Positions 17,209-24,781 of a stretch of DNA of 64,000 nt are shown piece by piece (positions within the stretch are counted from its first letter, which is position 1; every line of letters starts with the position of its first letter). Under the pieces are notes generated by a model. That model saw nothing but the letters and a program-made list of their open reading frames with translations, had not been told where the DNA came from and searched no databases. Made by a program: the position numbers and the translations under genes. The DNA is from LMUY01 sp965199095 (lineage in GTDB: Bacteria > Pseudomonadota > Alphaproteobacteria > Acetobacterales > Acetobacteraceae): NCBI GenBank assembly GCA_965199095.1, contig CBDAQM010000004.1, forward strand, positions 558,001-622,000, written 5' to 3'.

Positions 17209-17558
17209 TGGACATGTCCATGACGACGACCTTATCGCCGCCACCGCAGGTGGGCCTCACGGCCGTGCTGCAGGCCGCCGCCGCGGAGCTGATGCATCTT
17301 GCCGGTGTCGCCGATGGCCTCGGCGTGTGCCAGGCCGGGAATGCGGAGCAGTGGCAGTCCCTGGACCGGATGAGCCAGCATTTGGGTGAGCTATCTATCT
17401 TCCTGTCCGCCGTATCCGAAACCATACCGGACTTCCGTCCCGACCTGACGGAGGCACTGGCCGCCGTGCGGGTCGGCAAGCTCGTCAACCGCTTGACCGC
17501 GCGCCCGTGCTGCGAGGACGAAGAGGATCCCGGCGAACTTGAGCTGTTTGGCGATTGA
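17208..17558 (+). CDS. Small helical protein of the che operon, possible CheZ-like CheY phosphatase
   Basis: Unrecognised protein of 116 residues. Residues 15-98 are predicted helical. A segment around 49-65 reads WQSLDRMSQHLGELSIFL, with Asp53 and Gln57 spaced as in the Asp143/Gln147 active site of CheZ. A short acidic linker (CEDEED) follows, then a C-terminal amphipathic end PGELELFGD, which recalls the CheY-binding tail of CheZ. The similarity is weak and judged by eye, so function is a hypothesis. The ATG at 17208 overlaps the cheD stop by one base, and the 3' end overlaps the next gene. Confidence 0.7.
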   Translation: MDMSMTTTLSPPPQVGLTAVLQAAAAELMHLAGVADGLGVCQAGNAEQWQSLDRMSQHLGELSIFLSAVSETIPDFRPDLTEALAAVRVGKLVNRLTARPCCEDEEDPGELELFGD

Positions 17559-18169
17559 GCGCTGCCGCCCCCGCTGTCGACAGCCGCGTTTATTTTGGCG
17601 CCCTGAACGTGGTGCTGGTGGAGGCGAACGACCTGGAGGCCGACATCGTCGCCCAGGTGATGGCAGGCTTCAAGGTCCGCGGCATCACGCGCTTCCGCAA
17701 CGCCGCCGAGGTGGAAGAGCATCTTGAGCGGGATGCCGCCGATTTGCTGGTGATTGGTTCAACGCGCGGCCGCGAAGGAGATGTCGATGAATACGACCTC
17801 GTCCGCCGGGTGCGCCGCAATAAAGCCGGTGGTGCGCGCATGGCCCCGATCATCCTGCTGGCGGGACACACGTCCCAGAGCAACGTGTTGCGCGCCCGTG
17901 ATTGCGGCGCCAGCTTCGTCGTCGCAAAGCCGATCACACCGCAGGTCCTGTATGAGCGGATCATGTGGCTGGCAAAAGATGCCCGTCCTTTCGTCACCGG
18001 CGACAGCTACACCGGTCCAGACCGGCGGTTCCAGAAACTGGGGCCGCCGGCCGGCACGGAAGGGCGTCGCAAGGACGATCTTTCGCTCAAAGTGGGCGCG
18101 GCAAAAATGCCGAACCTGTCGCAATCCGAAATCGATGCCATGCTGAACGGCAATGGACTTCCCCGCTGA
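17555..18169 (+). CDS. Degenerate receiver protein with FliM-like C-terminal motif
   Basis: Protein of 204 residues. Residues 18-145 have the receiver pattern, but the key residues are altered: the acidic pair is Glu23-Ala24, the phospho-acceptor position in LLVIGS is Gly68, and the switch residue is Ala103; only Lys125 (VVAKPI) is kept. It is therefore unlikely to be phosphorylated. A GPDRR motif follows at 154-158. The C terminus (188-199) reads LSQSEIDAMLNG, which closely matches the N-terminal CheY-P-binding peptide of the flagellar switch protein FliM. The start is probably TTG at 17555, overlapping the previous stop by three bases. A CheY-binding or motor-mimic role is inference. Confidence 0.85.
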   Translation: MSAAAPAVDSRVYFGALNVVLVEANDLEADIVAQVMAGFKVRGITRFRNAAEVEEHLERDAADLLVIGSTRGREGDVDEYDLVRRVRRNKAGGARMAPIILLAGHTSQSNVLRARDCGASFVVAKPITPQVLYERIMWLAKDARPFVTGDSYTGPDRRFQKLGPPAGTEGRRKDDLSLKVGAAKMPNLSQSEIDAMLNGNGLPR

Positions 18170-18636
18170 TGTCAGTGAACCTTCCACCCCACACGCGCCG
18201 GATGGCCGGCCTCGTCAACCGGCCCGGCGGCATGACCGCGTCCGAGGCGGTGAGCGCGGCGGAGGCCAATCTGGACACGCTGCGCGTCCGCGGATTGGAG
18301 GAAATCACTGCGGCGCTGGCGCGGATGCAGGTGCTTGGCGAGGCGATGAAGGGCGGGCCTAAGCCGGAGCAGCAGGAGGAGCTGTATAAGCTCGGCAACT
18401 TCCTGGTGGGCGTTTCCGGCGTCTTCGGCTTTAGCGCGCTGGGCGAGGTCGCGTTCAGCCTGTGCACGCTACTGGACCGGCTTCGCATGGCCGGCTCGTG
18501 GAGCATGCCACCGGTCCAGATCCATTTGGACAGCCTGCGTCTGGCTTATAGCGGCAACGGCCAGGGCAACAACCTTTCAGCCATCGGGCTCGCGTTGCGG
18601 CAGATCGTGGACCGGATACCAGCCGTCCCATCCTGA
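18169..18636 (+). CDS. Last che operon protein, Hpt-like without histidine
   Basis: Protein of 155 residues with no firm family assignment. It is predicted all-helical from about 24 to 110. The segment 75-105 (with LVGVSGVFGFSALGEVAFSL) resembles the Hpt helix pair of the CheA in the same operon (VHSVKGGAGAFGLDDL), but the phospho-histidine position is not a histidine. It could be a pseudo-Hpt docking protein for receivers; a CheE-type chemotaxis protein is another possibility that cannot be tested here. Start ATG 18169 overlaps the previous stop by one base. Confidence 0.75.
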   Translation: MSVNLPPHTRRMAGLVNRPGGMTASEAVSAAEANLDTLRVRGLEEITAALARMQVLGEAMKGGPKPEQQEELYKLGNFLVGVSGVFGFSALGEVAFSLCTLLDRLRMAGSWSMPPVQIHLDSLRLAYSGNGQGNNLSAIGLALRQIVDRIPAVPS

Positions 18637-18663
18637 CAGTGCCGGCAACTTGACGATCAGGCC

Positions 18664-20817
18664 CTAGGTCGCCAGCCAGACCGTCATGGGCTGCCGGACG
18701 ACGCGCGCCGCGTCGCCCCGCAGCACGGTGAAGCCGGTCTCCGCGCCATCCCGGGTGAAGCGGATGTCGTACGTCTCCTCCCCGATCCGCAGGTCGCGCA
18801 GGACGATCTCCGGCAGCCAGTCCGGCAAGGATGGATCAATGAGCAGGCGGCCATTCGGTGCGTCCGGTTGGAAGCCCAGCATCGCCTGAACCAGGGAGAA
18901 CACGCTGCCGGCGGCCCAGGCCTGCGGCACGTTGGCGCCGAGATATTGCACGGGGAAGCTGAACGCGTCCCGCTGCACGCCGGCATACAGCTCCGGCAGT
19001 TGGTTCAGCACGAAGAAGCCGGCCGCATCCATCACGTCATGCGCGACGGCGTTCGCCTCGTGCGTGTAGCCGTAGCGTTTGAAGCCTTGCGCGATCAGCC
19101 CGTTGTCGTGCGGCCAGACGGAGCCGTTCTGGTAGGAGTACGGGTTATAGGAGGGGTGCCGGGCGGACAGGGTCCGGATGCCCCAGCCGCTCCACATATC
19201 CGGCTGCATCAGCCGCGCCACCACACGCTGGGCACGATCCGGCGGGACGATGCCGGACCATAGCAGGTGGCCGGGATTGGAGGCCACGCTGAGGATCTGC
19301 CGTTTGTCGCCGTCCAGGCCGTAGGCATAGAAACCCTCTGCCTCCATCCAGAACTGCTCGTTGAAGCGGTGGTATAGCGACGCCGCCTTGCCACGCAGCG
19401 CCGCAGCACGCTCGTCCCGGCCGAGCACGTCGTAGATGTCCGCCATCCGCATCCAGCCATCGAAGACGTAGCCCTGCAGTTCGCAGAGCGCCTTCGGCCC
19501 GGCCACCGGGCTGCCATCAGCATGCATGACGGAATCGCCGGAATCCTTCCAGCCCATGTTCTCGTAGCCCTTGGCCGAGCGGGTCTGGTACTCCTGGAAC
19601 CCGTCGCCGTCCCGGTCGCCCCATTCATCGATCCATTGCAGGCAACGTTCGGCAACCGGCAATTGGCGTTCCAGCATCGCCCTGTCGCCGGTGCAGCGCC
19701 AGGCGGTGTGCAACGTCAGCAAGTAGAGCGGCGTCGCGTCGGCGGTCCCGTAATAGGGTGTGTGCGGGATCAGTTTGAAATGCGCCAGCTCCCCGCGCCG
19801 CAGCTCGTGCAATATCTTGCCCGGCTCGGCATCGCGGGCGTCGTCCCGCTCGGTCGCCTGCCATTCGCCCAGGATATCAAGCGCGCCGCGGGCAAAATCC
19901 GGATAGATGATGGCGCTCTGCAGCGATACGATGAGGCTGTCGCGGCCGAACAGGCCGATGAACCAGGGCAGCCCCGCCGCCGGGACGATGTCGGTGGCCG
20001 CGATCGACTCGAATGGCAGGCGCAGCGCCGCCAGATCGTCCAGCGCCTGGGAATAGAGCCGCTTGAACAGGGCGTTGCTGCTTTCCAGCTTGGTGACGCT
20101 CGCCCGCCACTCCTCCATGACCTTGCTGAGCCCGCTCGCGCTGGCTTCGCTGCTGCATTGTTTGGGCGGCGGGTAGCTGACTTCGCCGTCATGCAGCTCG
20201 TATTGCAGGCAAGTATGCCACGCCTCGCCCGGCTCCAAGGCGACCTCAAAGCTGATGCGGCCGTTGGCGTAGACGGCGTGCGACGGATTGCCGGACGCGC
20301 ACACGCTGATCGCCCGGTGGAAATCCTGGTTGCCGTAGGTGTTCACCAGGCGCTGCTCCAGGTCCAGCCATTCGCTGGTGATGCGGCCGCGGCGGACGAT
20401 GTCTTCGCTCTTCACCTCGAAAATGTCGGCGAAATCGCTTCGCAGCACGATCTCCAGGTTGAAGCGGACCGCTTTGGTGCCGTAGTTGGTGATGTCGAGG
20501 TCTTCGTGGATCCCGCCGTCGATCTGCCGGTTGATCACCAGGCTCAGCGTGCGGGGCACGATCGTCCCGCCCTCCGTCATGATGGCGCGGTTGGTGAGAT
20601 AGATGCGGGCGAGGTAGTAGGCCGGCGTGCCGCTGTTCAGCAGGTCCCACTCGACCCCATTCGCGGACACGGACCACGCGCTGATCATCCGCGTGTCGAA
20701 GAAGTACAGCCCCATCGGGCTTGGCCAGGCGATTTGCCCGTCCGGCTGGGTGACCAGGACCGCATTGCCATGGTGGATGGCGAGTTGCGGTGGCCCCACC
20801 TTGATTTCTAACGACAT
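18664..20817 (-). CDS. Glycogen debranching enzyme-like amylo-alpha-1,6-glucosidase
   Basis: Protein of 717 residues. The N-terminal domain (about 1-210) matches the glycogen-debranching N-terminal domain, with WPSPMGLYFFDTRM and LTNRAIM. The C-terminal part is an alpha/alpha-barrel with GLFGRDSLIVSLQ and the late segment NPYSYQNGSVWPHDNGLI, which holds likely catalytic acids. The start was set at ATG 20817, preceded by GGGAG, rather than at 20892 where the frame opens. The family acts on alpha-1,6 or related glucosidic bonds; the exact substrate is unknown. It is divergent from pckA. Confidence 0.85.
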   Translation of the reverse strand: MSLEIKVGPPQLAIHHGNAVLVTQPDGQIAWPSPMGLYFFDTRMISAWSVSANGVEWDLLNSGTPAYYLARIYLTNRAIMTEGGTIVPRTLSLVINRQIDGGIHEDLDITNYGTKAVRFNLEIVLRSDFADIFEVKSEDIVRRGRITSEWLDLEQRLVNTYGNQDFHRAISVCASGNPSHAVYANGRISFEVALEPGEAWHTCLQYELHDGEVSYPPPKQCSSEASASGLSKVMEEWRASVTKLESSNALFKRLYSQALDDLAALRLPFESIAATDIVPAAGLPWFIGLFGRDSLIVSLQSAIIYPDFARGALDILGEWQATERDDARDAEPGKILHELRRGELAHFKLIPHTPYYGTADATPLYLLTLHTAWRCTGDRAMLERQLPVAERCLQWIDEWGDRDGDGFQEYQTRSAKGYENMGWKDSGDSVMHADGSPVAGPKALCELQGYVFDGWMRMADIYDVLGRDERAAALRGKAASLYHRFNEQFWMEAEGFYAYGLDGDKRQILSVASNPGHLLWSGIVPPDRAQRVVARLMQPDMWSGWGIRTLSARHPSYNPYSYQNGSVWPHDNGLIAQGFKRYGYTHEANAVAHDVMDAAGFFVLNQLPELYAGVQRDAFSFPVQYLGANVPQAWAAGSVFSLVQAMLGFQPDAPNGRLLIDPSLPDWLPEIVLRDLRIGEETYDIRFTRDGAETGFTVLRGDAARVVRQPMTVWLAT

Positions 20818-20888
20818 CCGGCTCCCAGGTCGCTCTTGCGATGGCGAACCATCGGCGACCGCTTGGATTGGCGCAAGGGCGGCTGCAA

Positions 20889-20905
20889 CCATGATCGTAC
20901 ATCAT
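20889..20905. promoter_or_regulatory. Inverted repeat between divergent genes, possible operator
   Basis: CATGAT and ATCATG are perfect 6-base arms around CGTAC. The site lies in the 187-base region between the debranching-like gene and pckA. No regulator gene is adjacent. Confidence 0.3.
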
Positions 20906-21004
20906 GACCGTTCGGCTTGCCGCCGCACGTGCAGATGAGGATGGACGATCCCTGCCGGGACCGGTAGGAAATGTGACAAAAGACCGATCTGAGGAGTTCG
21001 TCCT

Positions 21005-22603
21005 GTGAGCCACCCCGCCCTCCTGCCGCTTGCCGGCACCGGAGTGACGTCCAACCATTTGGTTCACGCCAACCTCGCCCCGCCGGCGCTGGTGGCGGCA
21101 TCGATGCGCCTCGGCGAAGGGCGGCTTTCCGCCGATGGCGCCCTGATGGCGATGACCGGCGTGCATACCGGCCGTTCCGTGCAGGACAAGTTCGTCGTCG
21201 ACGAGCCGGCCACCACGGGGGATGTGTGGTGGGGCAAGATCAACCAGAAACTGCCGCAGGAGAAGTTCGCGGGGCTGCGCGGCCACGTCGCGCAGTATCT
21301 GGGCGACCAGCCGGAGCTGTTCACGCAGGACCTTTATGCCGGCGCGGACCCGGCGCACCGCATCCGCGTTCGGCTGGTCACCCCCTCCGCCTGGCACGCG
21401 CTGTTCGCGCGCAACATGTTCATCCGGCCACCGAAGGCCGAATTGGCGGGGTTCTCGCCGGACTACGTCATCCTGCATGCCCCGCACTACCAGGCGCAGC
21501 CCGGGCGGGATGGGGTGCGCACCGCCACGGCCATCGCCCTGTCCTTCGACCAGCGGCTGATCGTGATCGCCGGCACGGAGTATGCGGGCGAGATCAAGAA
21601 GTCGATCTTCACCGTCATGAATTGGAAGCTGCCGGCGGAGGGCGTGCTGCCCATGCATTGCAGCGCCAACATGAACGCGAAGGAGGAGGTGGCGCTGTTC
21701 TTCGGGCTGTCCGGCACGGGCAAGACGACGCTGTCCTCCGACCCGGCGCGCCCGCTGATCGGCGATGACGAGCATGGCTGGGGCGAGAACGGCGTCTTCA
21801 ACTTCGAGGGCGGCTGCTATGCCAAGGTCATCGACCTCAGCCGCAAGGCCGAACCCGTGATCTGGGCCGCCACGCACCGGTTCGGGACCGTGCTGGAGAA
21901 CGTCCAAGCGGATGCGGCAGGCCATCTGGACCTGACGGACAGCCGGGCGACGCAGAACACCCGCGCCTGCTACCCGATCGAGTTCGTGGCCAACGCCAGC
22001 GCCTCCGGCCGCGGCGCCCAGCCGAAGCACGTGGTGATGCTCACCTGCGACGCGTTCGGCGTGCTGCCGCCGATCGCCAAGCTGTCCGCCGGGCAGGCGA
22101 TGTACCATTTCCTGTCCGGCTACACCGCCCGGGTCGCCGGCACGGAGAAGGGGATGGGTGGGGAGCCGCAGGCCACCTTCTCCACCTGCTTCGGCGCGCC
22201 GTTCCTGCCGCGCCGGCCGGAGGTATATGGCGCCATGCTGGCCGAGTTGATCCAGCGCTACGGCTCGGATTGCTGGCTGGTGAACACGGGCTGGTCCGGC
22301 GGCGGCTACGGCGAGGGCCAGCGCATGCCGATCCAGCACACCCGCGCGCTGTTGAACGCGGTGCTGGACGGCAGCCTGGCGCGGGCCACGTTCGTGAAGG
22401 ACCCGGTGTTCGGCCTGATGATCCCGACCGGCGTGGCCGGCCTGCCGGATGAGGTGTTGAACCCTCGCGCCGCCTGGGCCGACAAGGCGGCCTACGACCG
22501 CACGGCGCGCCACCTGGCGGGCCTGTTCGAGAAGAACTTCGCCACCTTCCAGGACGGCGCGAGCGAGGATGTAAAGAACAACGCCATCCGCGCCGCGGCG
22601 TAG
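21005..22603 (+). CDS. pckA: Phosphoenolpyruvate carboxykinase (ATP)
   Basis: Gluconeogenic enzyme of 532 residues that converts oxaloacetate and ATP to phosphoenolpyruvate, ADP and CO2 in the cytoplasm. The PEPCK kinase-1a loop reads FFGLSGTGKTTLSSD and is followed by DDEHGWGENGVFNFEGGCYAK, which holds the metal-binding residues. The early motif HTGRSVQDKFVVDE is also typical. The start is GTG at 21005 with GAGGAG upstream. It is followed at once by a long inverted-repeat element that may end transcription. Confidence 0.96.
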   Translation: MSHPALLPLAGTGVTSNHLVHANLAPPALVAASMRLGEGRLSADGALMAMTGVHTGRSVQDKFVVDEPATTGDVWWGKINQKLPQEKFAGLRGHVAQYLGDQPELFTQDLYAGADPAHRIRVRLVTPSAWHALFARNMFIRPPKAELAGFSPDYVILHAPHYQAQPGRDGVRTATAIALSFDQRLIVIAGTEYAGEIKKSIFTVMNWKLPAEGVLPMHCSANMNAKEEVALFFGLSGTGKTTLSSDPARPLIGDDEHGWGENGVFNFEGGCYAKVIDLSRKAEPVIWAATHRFGTVLENVQADAAGHLDLTDSRATQNTRACYPIEFVANASASGRGAQPKHVVMLTCDAFGVLPPIAKLSAGQAMYHFLSGYTARVAGTEKGMGGEPQATFSTCFGAPFLPRRPEVYGAMLAELIQRYGSDCWLVNTGWSGGGYGEGQRMPIQHTRALLNAVLDGSLARATFVKDPVFGLMIPTGVAGLPDEVLNPRAAWADKAAYDRTARHLAGLFEKNFATFQDGASEDVKNNAIRAAA

Positions 22604-22621
22604 CCGTCAATCACCTGCAAA

Positions 22622-22713
22622 GCCCTCTCCCTCTGGGAGAGGGTTGGGTGAGGGCGAACGCACGGTCCCGCGCGTCGGACCCTCACCCCGGCGCTCTCCC
22701 AGACGGAGAGGGA
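22622..22713. repeat. Long inverted-repeat element (CCCTCTCCC family), copy 1
   Basis: The left part holds a perfect hairpin: CCCTCTCCC (22623-22631), TCT, GGGAGAGGG (22635-22643), followed by GGGTGAGGGCG. The right part carries the reverse pattern, CCCTCACCCC and then CTCTCCC-AGAC-GGAGAG. The whole is an imperfect inverted repeat with about 25 bases in the centre. It resembles the element at 45677. It sits between convergent pckA and the pterin dehydratase gene, and supplies the last codons of the latter. Confidence 0.85.
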
Positions 22714-23015
22714 GAAGTACTGCTGTGAACTCCCGACAAAGCGTCGATTGCCTTCGCCAGCGCCACATCCCGTGCGGTGAGGCCGCCGGCGTCGTGGCTG
22801 CTCAGCGCGATGTCCACGGTGTTGTAGCTGTTGGACCAGTCCGGATGGTGGTCATGTTTCTCCGCTAGGAGCGCCACCCGCGTCATGAACGCCCAGGCGG
22901 CGCTGAAATCTGCGAAGCCGAAGCGCCGCTGGATCACGTCGCCCGCAACGCCCCATCCAGGCAGCAGGCCCGGCAGAGCAGCCAGCTCCGTCTCCGTCAG
23001 TCGTGTGGGCTTCAT
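22683..23015 (-). CDS. 4a-hydroxytetrahydrobiopterin dehydratase (PCD/DCoH family)
   Basis: Small enzyme of 110 residues that recycles the oxidised pterin cofactor of aromatic amino-acid hydroxylases. The active-site pattern is clear: EKHDHHPDWSNSYNTVDI at 52-69 and the later histidine in SSHDAGGLT. The start was set at ATG 23015, which has GGGGAG upstream; the frame opens earlier at 23171 without family similarity. The last residues, from about 98 (SSTSPSPSGRAPG), are encoded by the inverted-repeat element and are unlike the family. Confidence 0.9.
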   Translation of the reverse strand: MKPTRLTETELAALPGLLPGWGVAGDVIQRRFGFADFSAAWAFMTRVALLAEKHDHHPDWSNSYNTVDIALSSHDAGGLTARDVALAKAIDALSGVHSSTSPSPSGRAPG

Positions 23016-23084
23016 GCCTGTGCTCCCCGTTGCAGCCTGCGCGCGACCGTGGGCATCAGGCGAAGGTTTGTCTAGGATCGTGCC

Positions 23085-23477
23085 ATGCCCCAAACCCCGC
23101 CCACCCTGGACGACATCGTCCTCCTTGCCGAGCGGGCCCTGGCCGCGATCCCGGAGCGCTTCACCCGCCACGCCCGCCGCATCGCGGTCGTGGTGGAGGA
23201 GATGGCGGACGACAAAACGCTCGACGACCTGGGCATCGAAAGCGGCTATGACCTTACCGGGCTATACCGCGGCACGCCGATGCACCTGGCCAGCGACGCG
23301 ACCGCACCGCATGAGCCGGACATGATCCTGCTGTATCGCGAACCGATCCTGCTGGAGTGGATCGAGACCGGCGAGGATTTATACCGACTGGTGAACAACG
23401 TCCTGGTGCACGAACTCGCCCACCATTTCGGCTTCAGCGACGCCGATATCGCGGCGCTGGAGCAGGACGGCGGGTAG
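23085..23477 (+). CDS. Small metallopeptidase family protein (zincin)
   Basis: Protein of 130 residues of the small bacterial zincin family. The zinc-binding motif HELAHHFGF is near the C terminus (about 109-117), with conserved acidic DADI after it. An upstream conserved segment reads LYRGTPM and another ILLYREPILLEW. Substrates of this family are not established. There is no signal peptide, so a cytoplasmic location is likely. The start is ATG at 23085. Confidence 0.85.
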   Translation: MPQTPPTLDDIVLLAERALAAIPERFTRHARRIAVVVEEMADDKTLDDLGIESGYDLTGLYRGTPMHLASDATAPHEPDMILLYREPILLEWIETGEDLYRLVNNVLVHELAHHFGFSDADIAALEQDGG

Positions 23478-23489
23478 GACGCTGCTTCC

Positions 23490-24779
23490 CTATTCCGCTG
23501 CGACCTGAACGGGGTGCGGCACAGGCGCCGTGTCCAGCCGCACGCCGAACCTCGATACGGCCGTGAGCAAGTAGTACACCGTCTTGAACGCCAGCACCGG
23601 CCCGCGCAGCCGCCAGTCGATCTGCAGATTGCCGGCCAGCATCGCCACCAGCCCGTCGCGCATCCGGAAGCGGTTGGAGGGCGACATGAACATCGCCCGC
23701 AGCACGGGGGTGTTGATGCGGTAGACCAGCCAGCCGAGGTTATCCATCGCCTTGCAGACCCGCCGCTCCGCCCGCCGCGCCAGGGCGCGGCCGGCGGCGG
23801 GATCGCGCAGCCATGTCTCGGCCACCGTCGCGCCCAGCTCCGCCCCGGTCATGGCCAGCAAAACGCCGGACGAGAACACCGGGTCCAGGAACGCGAAGGC
23901 GTCGCCGACCGCCATCCAACCCTCCCCATGCGCCGTGCTGGCGCGATAGGAGTAGTTGCCGGTCGACGTGATCTCGCTCACCCGCTCCGCGCCCGCCATG
24001 CGGGCCGCCACCGTGGGGGAGCGGCGCAGGCGGTCCAGGTACAACTCCTGCGCGGTGCCGCGACGGTTCTTGAACACGTCCGCATTGCCGACGAAGCCGA
24101 TGCTCATGACGTCGTCCGGCAGCGGGATCATCCAGAACCAGCCATCCGCCGCCAGGTGGACAGTGATGAAGCCCGGCTGCTCGTTCAACTGCATCTGCAC
24201 GCCCCGCCAATGGGCGTACACCGCGGCGGTGGAGTTGTGCTTGTTCGACCGCTTCAGGCCGAGCGTGCCGGCCATCAGCGTGTCCCGCCCGGTCGCGTCC
24301 AGGATAAAGCGGGGCGCATATTCTTCTGCCACCCCGTCCCGTTCCGCGGTCACCTGCGCCCGGCCGCCGGAAGCGGGCAGGGTCACCGCCGTCACCGTGG
24401 TGCGCTCGGCCGTGCGGGCGCCGCGCCGGGCGGCGTTGCGGAACAGGATGGCGTCGAATGCGGCCCGCGGCACCTGGTAGGCGGAGGTCGTGGCCTGGTT
24501 CAGCGACAGGCTGAAGGCAAAGGCGCTGCGTTTGCCCGTGTCGTCGTCGACGAACTCGGCCCCCGGCTTGAAGACGCCGGCCGCCGCGACCTCCTCCGCC
24601 ACGCCCAGCCGCCGTAGCAGCGCCATGTTGGCGGGCAGCAGCGACTCGCCGATGTGGAACCGCGGATGTTCGGCTTGCTCCAGCAGCACGACGTCCTGCC
24701 CGCGCTCCGCCAACAGGGCGGCGGCCGTGCTGCCAGCCGGGCCGCCGCCGACAACGAGGATGTCGCACTCGATCGTCAC
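23490..24779 (-). CDS. FAD-dependent halogenase-like monooxygenase
   Basis: Flavoprotein of 429 residues. The FAD-binding GGGPAGS is at 11-17 after the first strand. The halogenase signature WxWxIP appears as WFWMIP at 214-219. Lys71 lies in a K-x-G-A-x-F context (KPGAEF), where phenolic and pyrrole halogenases keep their catalytic lysine. The second FAD motif is GDAFAFLDPVFSSGV. Start GTG 24779 follows the stop of the reductase gene by two bases. Similar proteins occur in aryl-polyene and resorcinol clusters. Actual halogenation is not shown by sequence; a geranylgeranyl-reductase-like or hydroxylase role is possible. Confidence 0.82.
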   Translation of the reverse strand: MTIECDILVVGGGPAGSTAAALLAERGQDVVLLEQAEHPRFHIGESLLPANMALLRRLGVAEEVAAAGVFKPGAEFVDDDTGKRSAFAFSLSLNQATTSAYQVPRAAFDAILFRNAARRGARTAERTTVTAVTLPASGGRAQVTAERDGVAEEYAPRFILDATGRDTLMAGTLGLKRSNKHNSTAAVYAHWRGVQMQLNEQPGFITVHLAADGWFWMIPLPDDVMSIGFVGNADVFKNRRGTAQELYLDRLRRSPTVAARMAGAERVSEITSTGNYSYRASTAHGEGWMAVGDAFAFLDPVFSSGVLLAMTGAELGATVAETWLRDPAAGRALARRAERRVCKAMDNLGWLVYRINTPVLRAMFMSPSNRFRMRDGLVAMLAGNLQIDWRLRGPVLAFKTVYYLLTAVSRFGVRLDTAPVPHPVQVAAE

Positions 24780-24781
24780 GT

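Noticed and set aside
20246..22513. A minus-strand frame of 755 codons across pckA
   Set aside because: It covers a well-supported PEP carboxykinase on the other strand and continues into the debranching-like gene in the wrong frame. No family similarity.
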